NCBI GenBank assembly: GCA_029339505.1
Contig: JAQISU010000179.1
Coordinates: 6,105,001-6,169,000, forward strand
Direction of reading: 5' to 3'
Length of the DNA stretch: 64,000 bases
Source of the DNA: Unio delphinus
Taxonomy: Eukaryota > Mollusca > Bivalvia > Unionida > Unionidae
A program made the translations under genes and the position numbers. This document shows, piece by piece, positions 1-16,745 of the stretch (the stretch's first letter is position 1; each line of letters starts with the position of its first letter). Below the pieces are notes generated by a model. It saw only the letters and a list, made by a program, of their open reading frames with translations, had not been told where the DNA came from and ran no database searches.

Positions 1-1163
1 ATGATTCCTCAATAAATCATTCCGAGCCAAATATTAATACTTCACGCCATGCACTTTAAAACACGACCCAAACAACTTTATTCCTATCTCAAAGTACTAA
101 ATATGTATACTTAAAAATAACAAATTATGCCCTATTTTAAAAATATAGGGAGGGTCCATTTTCCGAAACTAATACATGCTGTCAAAAAAATCTTGTAAAT
201 CCTGTACATTATGAAGTCTGCTCCTAGCAACTGGGCTAACTATTCGGTCTGAGAAATATCTTCCCAATATCGACTCCCTATAAACAACAAATAATCACAA
301 ACATCTAGCAAAGCTAAATACGGAAACGAAAATATGAGTAGCACACACCTTAGGTTGATTACGATATATTTAACACGTGACCGCTCTTTTTCATCACATG
401 ATCTCTGCTACAAGTATAAGTTGCAGGAATTTGCAAAACCTTCCTGATTTACATCATCACGTGAGCAAAATAATCACAACTCATTTTGCATGACATTTGC
501 TCATTAAAACGTAGAGTGGTTGAAGCTAAATGTCCAGCGGAACGAACGTCATGCACTGATCCACTTACTTAAAATGCAACTCATGTTTGTCCGTTTCCGT
601 GTAGGAAAATAAACGTGTTGTAACTATTGTTTTTAATTCATATTTTCATAATTATTTAGGATGGGTAAATCAAACCTAGATCAGAGCTGAACCCGGGAAT
701 ATCTTGTTAATTGTTGGCATGTCATTAATAATAGTGTAAATAACGGCTGATTTTAGATTTGGACATGTTCACGTTTGTATCATTGAACAAGTTTTTCGAA
801 TTAATTCATTTGAACGCCGTGTGTTACAACTCTTTTAGAAATCTCAACGGAACACTTGTAATTGAATTGTATTGTAAACTTTTTTCAGTCTTTGTCAATC
901 AATATGTTTGACCATCAGTAGGCACAATATGCCATGTTTGACTGCAACTCTAATTCGTTAAGGAATGTAAAATAAAGAATCATTGTATGTATTGGTACTA
1001 AAGAGAAACTTCCACCCTCGAGGTCAGACTTTTGCGTCAGTCACGAAGGGTCAATTTTCCTATCCCATACCAATTATGTATGAGTTTTCTGAATAGTACA
1101 AACATTCAATTCAAATCTAAATATCTATTTTTTGGTTAAAAAAAGATATTGATTTATATAACC
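1..1163. other. Non-coding, presumed intron of the SLC26 gene
   Basis: No exon was recognised here on either strand. Because the last visible SLC26 exon ends in a good donor at 1241 (minus strand), this stretch is most simply the start of the following intron, with later exons beyond the left window edge. Confidence 0.5.

Positions 1164-1230
<67 letters not shown>
1164..1230. repeat. (ATT)n microsatellite
   Basis: About 22 uninterrupted ATT units lie directly next to the 3' splice-donor end of the SLC26 exon at 1241-1396. Length polymorphism here would sit about 5 bp inside the intron. Confidence 0.97.
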
Positions 1231-1232
<2 letters not shown>

Positions 1233-1240
1233 ATACGTAC

Positions 1241-4469
<3,229 letters not shown>

Positions 4470-5395
4470 CTGAAAAAATATGATACTTTTTGAGAAGGTA
4501 TTTACACAGAACGGTTTGGTGTCTAGCTTACACAAAACGGTTTGGTGTCTAGCCCCAAAAGGCGTAGGTCAGTATTGGTCTATATGCCCTTTAGATGCAT
4601 TTTAAATGAATCCGTTATCCCTTTTATGGAACAAGTAAAGTTGCTTAGAAATTGTCTTCTTGCTACTTAAAGTAAAAATGTCTTAAATCATTTAGCACCG
4701 CATCAATAAGATGTACGAGCTATTAATTTTGTGTGGTCTATTTTATACTGAATCTTCTTAAATTTACTTGACTGGCATTTTCTTTCTTTTACTGATCCTT
4801 GAAAACTTGTCATGAAGACTGGAGGAATAGAAATGTGTTCAGTATATTGGCTGTGTATAGAAATGTTGCCTTCAGCAATTATTCCTTTTTAAAAGAAAAA
4901 ATACGAAAAGACTCAAAGCTTTCGTTTCGGTAGACTAATTCGCAGAGACACAGGCACACACAAAAAACTGAACTGTCGAAGTTTTTATAAGCATCGAACC
5001 TCAACGTATAATGCATTGAGCTTTAAGAGTTTATCACATTTAAAGAGAGAAAGTCTTTGTGAACAGTAACTTTGACATATTCTCTCCTCATCTTCCATGT
5101 CAGTGTTAAAACTTCGAAGGGCCAATGTTGCAACTCAATGAAATTGACTGGATATCTTAAGATGGTTTTGAAAGAGAAACGATGCATTTCCAATCCATGT
5201 CAAATATTCATTTTTCAAGGGAAAACGTATATAAAGTAATTTAGAGAATCTGACGAACTAACAAAAATTATTGTCTTAGGAAAACGTTTAGAAACCACTG
5301 CTTTTGATTGGCCAAATGAAATTAAGTCGTACACCTTGCAAGTAATGTATATTTAAAGTGAAAACCTTGATCAAATTCTTTAGTCCGAAATTTTC

Positions 5396-5396
5396 T

Positions 5397-5428
<32 letters not shown>

Positions 5429-5442
5429 TACAGACAGACAGG
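5396..5442. repeat. (GA)n(CAGA)n microsatellite
   Basis: A short GA tract passes into imperfect CAGA/CATA units. Confidence 0.9.
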
Positions 5443-6215
5443 AGGGTGATGTTGGACTCTGAGGAAGCTTTAAAACAGAATAGTGCCTTTCCCGTTTAAC
5501 AATAGCGGGACCAGGTGCCTATCTTGCTGGATGCACAAGTTCCAAAGTTATTAGCATTAAGTTCTGCAATTTCGATTTCAAGTAATATTCTCTTTTTATT
5601 TTTGTTGTCTTATGCAAATGTTTTGATATGACTAGGTTCCATATTATGTATGGTGTTATCAATTTCATAGCAATGTGTTGATGATAGAGGTTTATGCAAT
5701 TTATCTTATTCAATTGCATAAAAATATGTTAACGCTAGAGTTCTTATGCAATTTATCTTTTGCTTTTACAGTTAATGGTTCATTAGAAAAATTGCTTGCA
5801 TGCGATCAATAGTGTTATATGAAATAAATATTAAATCAATTAGTTTCTCTACTGGGACGATACTGATTATCGTGAGTGACGAGTATTACCTATGATATTT
5901 ATTTCTGTAATGTTTACGCATACTTAAGGGTAAGGATTTGTGTACTTTATGTAAAAGTAATCGAGCATGTATTGGCATACGGTATATTGTTAATACAGAC
6001 CTCACGTGGTAATTTATGACCTCTCGCTTTGAAGCAAGGGGCATGGTACAAGCGTAAGTTGGCTTTACGCAGTGTCTGGATAGCTAATGTGTTCTGAATA
6101 ACGTAGGTGAAAGGAATGTACATCTAAAAAGTGGTACATATAGAAATTTTGGGATAGTTTTGTACTTTAAGGAAACAATTTTCCGAGGGAGAGGGATACT
6201 CGACAGTCCAAAGAT

Positions 6216-6283
6216 GGAGTCCGGAAAAAAAGAAACGGGACGAGTGAAGTCCGAAAAAAAGAGAAGTGACGAGTGAAGTCCAA
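6216..6283. repeat. Minisatellite, about 29-bp unit, just over two copies
   Basis: Units of the form GAGTGAAGTCC-A-rich-GGGAC/GTGAC repeat head to tail at about 29-30 bp spacing. Confidence 0.75.
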
Positions 6284-9085
6284 ATATAGTGAATCAGTCG
6301 GAATAGGAATACTCCTTTAAATAGGAAACGTCGGAGCATGGTCGAGAGGAAAGTGGTGTAATTAGTCGTGGACGTTGCTCTCTTTTCATCACTCGATATG
6401 ATGATGAAATAAATCAAAATTAGACACTGCTATTAAATCCTGTTGATATTATTTAGGTTGAATTAAAATTAACACTATTAGTTTGTTTGATTAAATCTGT
6501 TATTTTTATTGTTGTTTAATGGGGCTCGTATTGCATTATTTCTACCCGATAATCTTGTCCAATTCATTGTTAATATCTTTCTTTTCACTAACACCGGGTC
6601 ATAACTTCGAGGGAGGTCATTCCAGAGATAACGTAGCTTAATCCAATTAACCACCCCTCTTACTCCGAGGGTGACGTTTCATAAACAATACTTCAGATCC
6701 TTTTATATAAAAATAATTCTAGTATCCAAGAAAGGTTAAAGTTTTTCTTTTGTCTTCAAACAGTCGAGTCATGAAATCTAAATCGTTAAATACTTTTTAG
6801 TTGTGGGTTTATTATTTTAAGTTTCGTGTCATACGGTTTTAAGGGCATATATTAAGGCCGTATATTGTTTCAGAAATAATTCTTGACAACCAAGAAATTA
6901 GAGATAAAATCACGGGATTTGAGAAAGAGGAGAAGAAAAATAAACTTTGAGACAATCCAACCACAATCAATCAAATTTTTTAAATAAATTTTCTTGTTGC
7001 CAGAGGAACTCAATTCGCCTAATTAGCTGCAAGTTTTTATGCCTGGGGAAATATATAGGTAAACAAAATATGGAAAACTTCAGCAATAATAAAATGTTGA
7101 AAGGTATAATTTTTTATCTCGTCAGCTTTAGCAGATTTCGAGATTTTTACGTTATTTTCTAGCGGCATCGTTAACGTTATTATTATTGAAGTTATCATAA
7201 AGTCATATATCATCGAATCGTCATAATTAAAACTTTTATCAACCGTATTTTGTGAAATTTTTCAGTATGCACAACAATACTAATATTTCTTATTTCATTA
7301 CTTCCTTCCAATACTATAGCGAGATGCTTACATACTAGTAAATTTAATTAATGACTTACCCGAATGTTTCATTGTTGGTCAGTAAATAAGAGAAAAAAGC
7401 TAGTATATACGCTTATAGAGTCGTCATTTATTCAAATTACCAAGTCAGTAAATTCAACGCGATATCAATATCGTATTTGGACTTTTCGTGGGTCGGTAAG
7501 TGTTTTAATGGTTTCTCTCCCCACCAAAAACACTGTCCACCATGTATCATATCTCGAAACATGACGTAGAATCTATAACTACAACACTAGTATTTGCGTA
7601 TGGTGTATAATATCAGTCGAACAGATGGCGGACATTCTGCCGCAAAGTCCGTCAAGACGCAGTATGCCTTGTAAATACTAGATGATCGTACCTTTTACAA
7701 AGCTGGCATTGTTCGGTGGACTATCATAAGTGTCGACAGTGTTAGGGTTTGAATGACATTCGGGCTGCACGTTCATGTGAAATTTAAACTGATGAAATTG
7801 ATATTTTGGGGCCGTAGAACACTATAGGTAGAGCGAATCAAAATATTTCGAAATAACGGCTCAATGTGTTGTTTACTCGAAAAAAGGGAAATCCGAAACG
7901 CTTATTGTGTCAACATAAATAAGGTCCTTTAAGGACCACCACATAACGAACATGGAATATGTGAAGGTTAATACCATTAGTAAAATTCAGAAAAGATGCT
8001 GCTTGCTGAGAATTGTGGACATTACATTTTGTTTTGCTATGAATTCAATTCATACATTTTACTTACTTAAAAGCAATGCATTTTAATTTTAAATATTTCT
8101 TTTAAATTTCAATGACTCTTATTAGTTGTATGATTTTCCTTTTTTTTTAACATAGCGAAACATTCTCGTTGGTCGTTTGTGACCATGCTTCTCACTTAGC
8201 TCGAGGATCTTAAGAATTAGTGCGCAATTCGATTTAGGATGCATTTTGTCACTTTGACCTGAAATATGGTTAGACCTATATCACAACTCAAATCATTTTT
8301 TTTTCCTCAGCTAAATTCTGATCATTATTACAAAATATGTCTGATGTCTAATTATTTAGAAGATTTCAGATTCGATCTCATGACGATAAACATGGCATCA
8401 TATTTGCGGTTACCAAGATGCACATGGGTGCAAATTCGAAAAGGTTACTCGCCTTTTCCTTTACTGAAATAAAACTTTCGCCAGCATAAAGGAAGCTACT
8501 TAAAAAGGCATTCGCCTGCTAGATTACTTCATTCATTCTTAATATACTGAAGAAATTATAATACAATGTACATCAAACCTTTAAATGGATGGACTGAATG
8601 AAAAACCCATCCTCTTCCTGCATTAAAATTGTCAAAAGTTTCCTACTTAGCCAATACGTTTTGCGTTTCCATTTTGTTTCAAAACATGTTGTCATTGTTT
8701 TTTTCCCTGTTAAAAACAAAATAAACTGCGTGTTTAATTATCATAGCGTCAGAGAAGAGTTTTTGCTGGATGCCAACAATTATATTTAAAGCACACACAT
8801 TTTTCTTAAGGCTATTAATTTTATTTCACTGCTTCACTGTATCCTGGAATCTTTGGTTGCATTCATCATCATATTATTATTGTTTTGCTGTAACCAGTAC
8901 AAATATAACAAAACTGAGTCGACCTTACAGTGAACTAATTGTACGTACGAAACATGCATAAATAACAATGTATTTCAAATGCATCCATACACAAACAAAA
9001 AAGGTAGTTTAAAAACAAATATTTTGCTATCCTGGTATGAAAAAGCAATCTGTAAATTGATAAGTTTCCATCATCCTACATCAGC

Positions 9086-9206
<121 letters not shown>

Positions 9207-11029
9207 GAACAGAGACAAAGAAAAATCGAATAACAATAAAGAGGAAAGGAAAGTAAAAAGAAAGTAGAAATTAAAAACGATACATTCAGAGATGATAATA
9301 TATGCAACTGTAACTATTCCAAGCTGAGAAAAATTTATATTAAAGAAAAACACTTGCCATGTTGAATACGAATTCAATATTATTCCGTCAGGTAGCTCCA
9401 ATATTCACCTAAAAGTCAGAGACACTGCCTTTTATACCTTGCCTTGGAGACCAGTTCGCTCCGCTTCGTTGATGCGATCGTAACAAACAGAGAGGGACTA
9501 TAAAAGGAGGATTAGCAAAACTGTGCCATTTTATCACTGACTGCGGAAGTGAACAGTTCTCTGAATAGGAATCTCATGGGCCAATTTTTTTTCTTCTCCA
9601 GATGTTTTTAAATTCTTGCAACATGTAATACTTGCAAAGTTATCATCCCCCTGTTTCAAATGCATTCTCAGGCAATCATTGCACGTGTTCATGCTTCGCG
9701 GAGTCTTTGCAATGATGGATGTTTTCACGTATTTAGTAGTTTAACCTTAAATGTTAATAATTTCATATACCAATAAGGATAGTTATATGTATTTTAATTC
9801 AAAACAATACATGTTTATTAAATAAAAGTAAAATAACTTGTAATAAGAACGTATCTAGCAAAAAAGATATTTGCCAACTGACTTCAAGTGTTTTTCTACT
9901 TATTTAATTACAACCAATTCTCGTAAATTAAATACAATATGAAGATATATGTCTGGTCGCAATCCATTTTAAAGTCTTAAATGGAATTTTAATCATTTTT
10001 CGAAGGTTTATGCTACAAACGATACATGTATTAATTAATATGCAATGTGTATAACTTACATATATGTCTTTCGTCAGTATCAGTAATGCTCCTAAGGTGT
10101 GACTGCTAATTAATACTCTTACAAAACGTGCGAAATAATTATTTAAAGACAGGATTGATTTAGAGAGGTAACGGGGGGGGGGGGGGGCGAGGCATTTTGC
10201 GGATCAGTTTAAGCGTGAAAACTTCTCACGCTGTCCTAATTTCTTCTCCAGACTTACATTTCCTACCCCACCCCGCACACGTAATCATACAAAGCAAACA
10301 GTTGGTCTCATTAGACACTTCAGTCAGACTCGAGGAAAAATGTACCTAGTTTTCGCAAACATTATTATAACAAAGCAGATTAATTGTATTTACATCAAAC
10401 TATTTTTGCCGCGTTATGTTATATATACGTAGCTAACTTGGGCATTGTTTCCCTTCAGCATAAACTGCTTACTCTCTACAGAAACATATAAGTGGGTTAA
10501 AAAAAAACTTTAAAGAAACAACGCATGACATACCTTTGCTTTCAACGAGGGCGAGACTCCCATTCCTTTTGCACTCATTTCCCAAACACAGAGATGAATA
10601 GATCGAATACGCTAAAAATCCAATATTTGAAAACAGATCTAAGTTCAAAATTCAATTTGTCTTGTTCATCGATACCGTATTGTGTATTGATGTCAATCAT
10701 GATTGAGATACTACCACACCTTTACATTTTAGATCACACATTTCCATGGCGTATGTCCCGGTCTCTCCTTTAAAAAAAAGCGTTTTCCTTTCCATAAATG
10801 TCGTCTTTCAAGAAAATGAGTATCGGATACGCATGACTGACTCCTACATCCGTCCTGTACGGTGATCATCGACGAGACCGCATACCCAGTCAGTGTCCGC
10901 AAACAGTGAACCTATTCCTGTCGCGTATGTCCATTTTCACCCGGTTACATAAAAATAGACTGAGGTGAACTGGGCAAAGGCATTTCGCAATTGTGTTTAT
11001 ATATAAAATGTTGAGCATACTTTTGTTTA

Positions 11030-11030
<1 letters not shown>
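9207..11030. other. Non-coding, nothing recognised
   Basis: There is no supported gene. The only notable item is a run of 15 G at 10173-10187. Reading frames here are short and unlike known families. Confidence 0.4.

Positions 11031-11031
<1 letters not shown>

Positions 11032-11085
<54 letters not shown>
11032..11085. repeat. (GT)n microsatellite abutting LINE 5' end
   Basis: An uninterrupted GT tract ends exactly where similarity to the second LINE copy (from about 28975) begins. Confidence 0.96.
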
Positions 11086-11089
<4 letters not shown>

Positions 11090-11224
11090 CAACATTCAAT
11101 TTCTGCCACATATCGTTTTAACTAGTTCAAACAACGATCACACTGGAACAAAGGTCAGTCCATTTTTTTCTGTTTTTACCGTCCTCCTCCTAGTAGAAAA
11201 AACAAGCTGACTGAATCTCTCTTT

Positions 11225-11527
11225 TTGGAGCAGTTTCCAAATCGTTTAGAGTATGGAAATTCGATAGGTGGCAATCTAATGATTCTTGGAGATTTCAACT
11301 TTCACTTTGACTGTCCTGGTAAATCATACATGTCAAAACTCCTAGATTCCATTCATAAACTTCGTCACATTTTAGACTGGTTTCTTTATAGACATAATGA
11401 TAATATTCTGCAATCCACCCTTGTATCCCACGAACTTGCATCGGTCACCTCTGAATTGTATGCTATCTCGACGTATCAGTCCCTAACCCTCCACCTCTAT
11501 TTGCTACTAAGAGAAACCTCCATATGA
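11225..11527 (+). pseudogene. LINE copy 1: endonuclease C-terminal fragment
   Basis: An open stretch containing GGNLMILGDFNFHFDCPG, the apurinic-endonuclease motif with the catalytic-site D in GDFN. Relative to copy 2, about 37 bp is missing after LLDSIH, which shifts the frame. Confidence 0.75.
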
Positions 11528-12358
11528 TAAATAGAACCAAATTCATGCATGACATCCAAGAAAACCTAACAACTTTTTTACATCCAACAGCGGAACATCT
11601 TGATAACTGCCTGCGTTCATTGCTTGAAAAACATGCCCCAGCCACCAAATGCATAGTATCAATTAAAAAAAAGTGTTCTCCATGGTATAGCAGTGTTAGG
11701 GACCAGCTTCGCACTGCTAAAAGACATCGCCGAAAAGCAGAGGCTTTGGCTTTCCACCAGACTCACTATTCATAAACAAATCTACGAAGCCGCTAAAAAG
11801 AACGTCACAAACATAGTCCATTTAGCCAAATCATCCCACTACAGTACTAAGATCACGGAGAGTTCCAGCTGCAAAGAGCTCTTCGACATAAATAACAAAC
11901 TAATGTCAAGGAACAAATGTACACCACTTCCAACAACCTTCTCTCCACTAGACCTACCAGACCAATTTGCAAATTTCTTCGATGACAAAGTACAAACCAT
12001 AAGAGATTCGCTTGACAGCACAATTTCAACTGATTCGTCACCATACAGTTATGATGCAGAATTTCGGCGACAACCGTTAGGAGCATTTGAACCTGTTTCT
12101 ATTGATTTAGCATTGACAATCTCGATGAAAAGTGCACCAAAGTCTTGTGAACTTGATCCGATTCCGACATCACTGCTGCTTGAATGCTTAGATCCAATAT
12201 TGCCTTCACTAACTGATGTTATTAATATCTCTCTCTCATCAGGGGAATTCCCATCATTTTTCAAAACTGCCATCCTAAAGCCACAGCTGAAGCAACCAAC
12301 ACTGGACCATAACGATTTAAAGAACTACCGCCCAGTTTTTAATCTCCCATTCATATAA
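11524..12358 (+). pseudogene. LINE copy 1: linker and reverse transcriptase N-terminal fragment
   Basis: Two overlapping frames are involved. 11524-11775 encodes MINRTKFMHDIQENLTTF and the CSPWYSSVRDQLRTAKRHRR block. 11693-12358 encodes FSPLDLPDQFANFFDDKVQ, KSAPKSCELDPIPTSLLLEC, and the hallmark DHNDLKNYRPVFNLPF. A frameshift lies between them, near 11740. Confidence 0.8.
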
Positions 12359-13640
12359 AAAAATCTTAGAAAAGGTTGTTCTAACTCAACTTGCATCTCA
12401 TTTGAATTAAAACAGTCTTTTTATCAATGTACAGTCTGCATATCGCCCTTGCCAAAGTACGGAAACTACTCTTCTGAAAGTATTTAGTGACATTCTCTCT
12501 GCTTTGGATAGTGGAAAGATTAGAGTCCTCACTCTCCTGGATTTATCTGCAGCATTTGACACAATAGACCATGATATATTGCTTCACCTTCTCCAGCATG
12601 TATTTGGCATTCTGAGTCAAGAGGACACAAATTATATCTGCAAATGGAATACATTCCAGCCCAGTTGACGGATGTCATGGTGTTCCACAGGAATCTGTTC
12701 TTGGACATGTTCTCTTCATTCTGTATACTCAGCCGCTCTCAAGTGGCATAGATCATCACCCAGTGTTGCACTAATTGTATGCTGATGACACGCAAATATA
12801 CCAGTCTAGCCACCCAACTGAAGTTTATACTACCATTCATGGAGTAGAAAAGTGCATTTCTGATGTGAAATCATGGATGACATGTAACAAGCTGCAGATG
12901 AATGATAATAAAACTGAGGCTATTCTGATCACAGCATAAAGACTTTTTCATTCACATTATTTACCTCAGACAATAAATATCAGCAACACCAACATTAAAT
13001 TCTCAGTCAGTACGGAACCTAGGCGTTACTATACACAGTACTCTCACATTGCACCAACATGTCATGAATATTTGCAAGGCTGCATATCTTGAATTGAGAC
13101 GCATCAGTTCCATTTGTAAATATCTTTCAGTTGATGCCACTAAAGCACTTGTGTGTTCATTAGTACATTCAAGACTGGACTATTGTAACTCAATTCTGTC
13201 TGGTTCGTCACAATATTTACTCCAGAAACTTCAAAAAGGTCCAAAACACAGCTGCACTGATTATCTTTAAAGTACCTCAATCAGAGCACACCTCACCACT
13301 GCTATATACCCTACATTGGCTATCAATTCAATACAGAATCAAACACAAAATTTGTTCTCTGTGCTATGTTTCAATGACAGACTCCAGTCCAATATACCTA
13401 TCCAGCCTCACCCATGTGTATAAACCATTTAGATCCTTCCGCTCTTCTTCTAATAATCGTATACTCATTGTTCCCAAGGTGAAAACAAAGTCATATGGAC
13501 AACGTTCGTTTGCACACCAGGACCCGGCGACGTGGAACGAATTGCCCATTGAAATTAGACACAAAGACACAGTGGTCCCTTTTAAGAGTTCTCTCAAGAC
13601 TCACCTGTTTCGACTTCAGGGACAAACTTAGCGACCTAAT
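12359..13640 (+). pseudogene. LINE copy 1: reverse transcriptase core and C-terminus, broken
   Basis: Motif A (LLDLSAAFDTIDHD) is at 12534-12575 and YADDTQIYQS starts at 12778. The segment between them has lost about 30-35 bp relative to copy 2 and carries frameshifts. The C-terminal block at 13374-13631 keeps an 85-residue open frame (PIYLSSLTHVYKPFRSF, ATWNELPIEIRHKDTVVPF). Confidence 0.8.
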
Positions 13641-13802
13641 CATGTTTTCAACATGTTTTTATGTTTTCCAATTTCATTATTTTTGTCGTTTGTAAAGCGC
13701 TTAGAGCTTCGAAAGATTAGACGCTATACAAAGTCCTCATTATTATTATTAGTATTATTTGCTGATTTAGGTGTTTATTAAAGGATTTAACCTTCCTACC
13801 TA

Positions 13803-13813
13803 ACACACACACA

Positions 13814-13877
<64 letters not shown>

Positions 13878-13969
13878 TACATACATACATACATACATAC
13901 ATACATACATACATACATACATACATACATACATACATACATACATACATACATACATACATACATACG
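13803..13969. repeat. (AC)n(ATAC)n microsatellite
   Basis: About 70 bp of AC passes into about 100 bp of ATAC units, shortly after the 3' tail of LINE copy 1. Confidence 0.97.
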
Positions 13970-14909
13970 AGCCGAGGCAATGTTCACATTTATCGATGTT
14001 TGCAACCGGCGTATCGGATTTATTTTACGAAATTGGATAATATTACCAGTGTATAATTATTTCAAGTTTCTTGAAATTTTACAACATTTAGTCCCAAAAA
14101 ATATTATGATTTAGACAAGTGAGATCATCCACTTGAAAATAGCGAGCGGATGAGCAAATAGGCTACTCATCACCAATACCTTTTCACTAAAACAAAAATT
14201 ACTCTACTGAGAGTTGGTGAATACACCAAAAAAATTCTTCAAAAACTAAAAAATTGATTGTACATATGTAGATATAATAATACAATTTAAAGATGTATTT
14301 ATATTTTATAAAGAAATAACTTAGACCTTTTTGACGACTTTCCGACTTTTGCATTTCATAAAATTCTGTGGTCTGAAAGTAAGTAACAGAAAAAAACAAA
14401 ACCAACAAGTTATATCAAATTTAAAAAAAATTTAAGAAGAACTGGCAGAATTGAAAAATAAACTGCAAAAAATCATAAATGTTATAATACTTGTCCAAAA
14501 CTTTAGAATACTCCAAATGAAATTAATATCGTGAGCGTGCTGATGTGCCAATAACCATCAATAAACTGAAGTATCTCAGTGATATTTACCCATAATATTT
14601 TTGAATGAATTTACACTTCTTTCCACAGTGGTGGTTTAGTTCTAAATGTCAATGAGCACTTTGCAATTACAATGGATCCTCTTAAATTATATCTGAATAC
14701 AACGAAAAGAAATCCACGAACTGAACTTCAAATAGGAATAAATACTTTTGTTTATCTCAATCGTATATAAAAACATAAGACACAATGAAATGCACAAGAT
14801 AGAGTCATGAGTTCTCTTCCAGAAAAAAAATAATTTGTTAAACAAGGCTAGACCTTGAACTAAAATATCAATAAACAGTCTATTAGTATCTTACATACAT
14901 GTTAAAACT
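13970..14909. other. AT-rich non-coding, nothing recognised
   Basis: Only short reading frames rich in Lys, Asn and Ile codons are present. No repeat or RNA feature was identified. Confidence 0.4.
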
Positions 14910-15236
14910 CTATGTTTGTTTGATTTGGAGCGATTATGTACCTTTAACAACTTTTCAGTCATATCACTAAGATGTCTGCAGTGTAGCAGTTTATAGCGAT
15001 GTCTAGCACTTCGGCATCACGCCGCATCACATGTAGCAAGATGTCCCACTGCGCCACATTATCCTGACACCAGGTATACCAGTCCTAACAATAGCCTCTT
15101 AATGCTGATTTCCAATCGAGGCAGCTATTAGTACCAATTTTATGACTTTTGTATGACTCGACCTGGGTTTGAACCAGCGACCTCCAATATCAAAGGCGGA
15201 CGTTCTAACCAGTAGGTCACCGCAGCGGTCTGTTAT
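14910..15236 (-). mobile_element. tRNA-derived SINE, family A copy 1
   Basis: Read on the minus strand, it starts with a tRNA-like head. Box A (TGACCTACTGG) is at 15219-15209 and box B (GGTTCAAACCC) at 15175-15165. It continues with the same body as the SINEs at 47868 and 60537: a GCATTAAGAGGCTA-like block, GGATAATGTG, CACTGCAGACATC, and a GTTAAAG tail. RNA polymerase III would read the head. The body and A-rich tail distinguish it from a functional tRNA gene. Confidence 0.85.
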
Positions 15237-16050
15237 TACTGTGCATGAAAGGACAACACAAACAAGAACGGGTTGTACCCCGAGATGATGTGTACACAGG
15301 TAACACAATCTTCTCGTCTGTTAATTACAAATAAACGAATAATTATGATGGCACGTTCCTCGTAAAATTGTGTGGTGTCAGTGGTTCAGACGAAACTTAG
15401 CAAAGCGCATCAACGGCTTGGAGGAAGATTAACGTATGTGGGTCATGTTGATACTGTATATCTGTCCCCAAAGGCTAAGACATAGCATACAACTTTATCC
15501 TACTCAAGTAACGCTGTGCATGGCAAAAGAGAAACACTAGACAAAATATAATAAGTAAATGAACACGAGTGTAAGAAAATTGCTCAGTTCTTGTCAGACT
15601 GTTCCAGGTAAAATATGATTTTAAATCCATACTAGTAACCAAAGATAAGTTGCACATCCACCAAAACTATACTGTTAGTCTACGTAGAAGGTAATATATT
15701 CACCAGTGGAAGTCTACTAATGTCACACATTAGAGACACATTTTTTCCCGCGGATTAATACACTGATGGAGTGAACCTTGCTGACGTAGGGTAACATCAT
15801 AACAGAGCGGTTAGGTTTAACATCTTCGAGAGTATGACTTGTATAAAATAAAGATTCCGATAGTTGTGAGTTCGTATATTAGGATTTCTATTATCTGATT
15901 TTTTTCCCCTTCATTCCGACGCAAACTATATGGCATTGGCAAGTTTGCGGTCCAGTTCGACTCCAAATTTAGACTTGAAAGCAAAGACTAACGCAACACC
16001 GATTTATCCTTTGTTTCAGACTCATTTATGAGTTTGACGAGAATTAAATC
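15237..16050. other. Non-coding, nothing recognised
   Basis: No supported gene, RNA or repeat was seen between the SINE and the ATT/TAG microsatellite. Confidence 0.4.
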
Positions 16051-16055
16051 AGTAA

Positions 16056-16074
16056 TTATTATTATTATTATTAT

Positions 16075-16116
<42 letters not shown>

Positions 16117-16310
16117 AGGTAGCTGTAGTAGTAGTCGTAGTACACAAGTAGTAGTATTATAAAAGTAGTATTAGTAGTAGCAGTTGTAGTAGTACTTGTA
16201 GCAGTAGTTGTAATAGTAGTAGTAGCTGCATTAGTACTCCTAGTGGTAGTGGTAGTAGTTGTACTAGTTGTATTATTAGTAGTAATAGTAGCAGCAGCAG
16301 CAGCCACAGA
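16056..16310. repeat. Degenerate (ATT)n(TAG)n microsatellite
   Basis: A short ATT tract is followed by about 235 bp of TAG units with scattered substitutions, ending in AGC units. The degeneration suggests an old tract. Confidence 0.93.
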
Positions 16311-16745
16311 AGTAGTCTACCTTTGACCTACCCACCCCAAGCCCAACCTCTCCGTCATAAGCTAAATCAAATTTATGTTTGACATTATACAAGTAAATCC
16401 AAGAAATGAAATTAATAATAGTCTACCTTTCCAACGGCATCTTAACAATGGTTCACACGAAATTTGACGAAAAGAAAATAATGGTATAATTCTTAGCTGA
16501 TTACCAATTGAAATCGAGTAGAATAAACTGCATAATTTAGACCAATAACAATGTCCAGGGCATTTAAAGGAAACCATTGTAACTTTATTTTGCTCTATCG
16601 ATTCCACAAAATGTAATTATATGAAAGTTGCAATAAAATAACAATAATTACATCAGCAAGAATAAAAACTGTTTTACTCCTCACATAGAATGTTACATTT
16701 CGCTGTAAATATAATTTATCGCGTTTGTAGCTATGTATCAGCGTC

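Larger units (their letters stand above)
11086..13757 (+). mobile_element. CR1/L2-like non-LTR retrotransposon, copy 1, 5'-truncated and dead
   Basis: Plus-strand LINE remnant collinear with the copy at 28200-31588. In order it carries the end of an endonuclease domain (ILGDFNFHFD near 11285), a linker (KHAPATK, CSPWYSSVRDQLRTAKR), the reverse transcriptase N-terminus (DHNDLKNYRPVFNLPF near 12302), palm motif A (LLDLSAAFDTIDHDILLH near 12534), the catalytic YADD motif (12778), and a C-terminal region typical of CR1/L2-type ORF2 (PATWNELPIEIRHKDTVVPF near 13520). The 3' end has the GCGCTATACAAA motif followed by an ATT-rich tail, as in this LINE group. The coding region is spread over all three frames, with stops and internal deletions, so it is inactive. 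It begins abruptly at the GT microsatellite, consistent with 5' truncation. The clade name is from remembered family consensus and would need a Repbase search. Confidence 0.88.

Noticed and set aside
10173..10187. Run of 15 G as a G-quadruplex
   Set aside because: A single G homopolymer on its own is weak evidence and is also a common sequencing and assembly error site.
13717..14005. Cys/Val/Tyr-repeat frames near the end of LINE copy 1
   Set aside because: Microsatellite translation.
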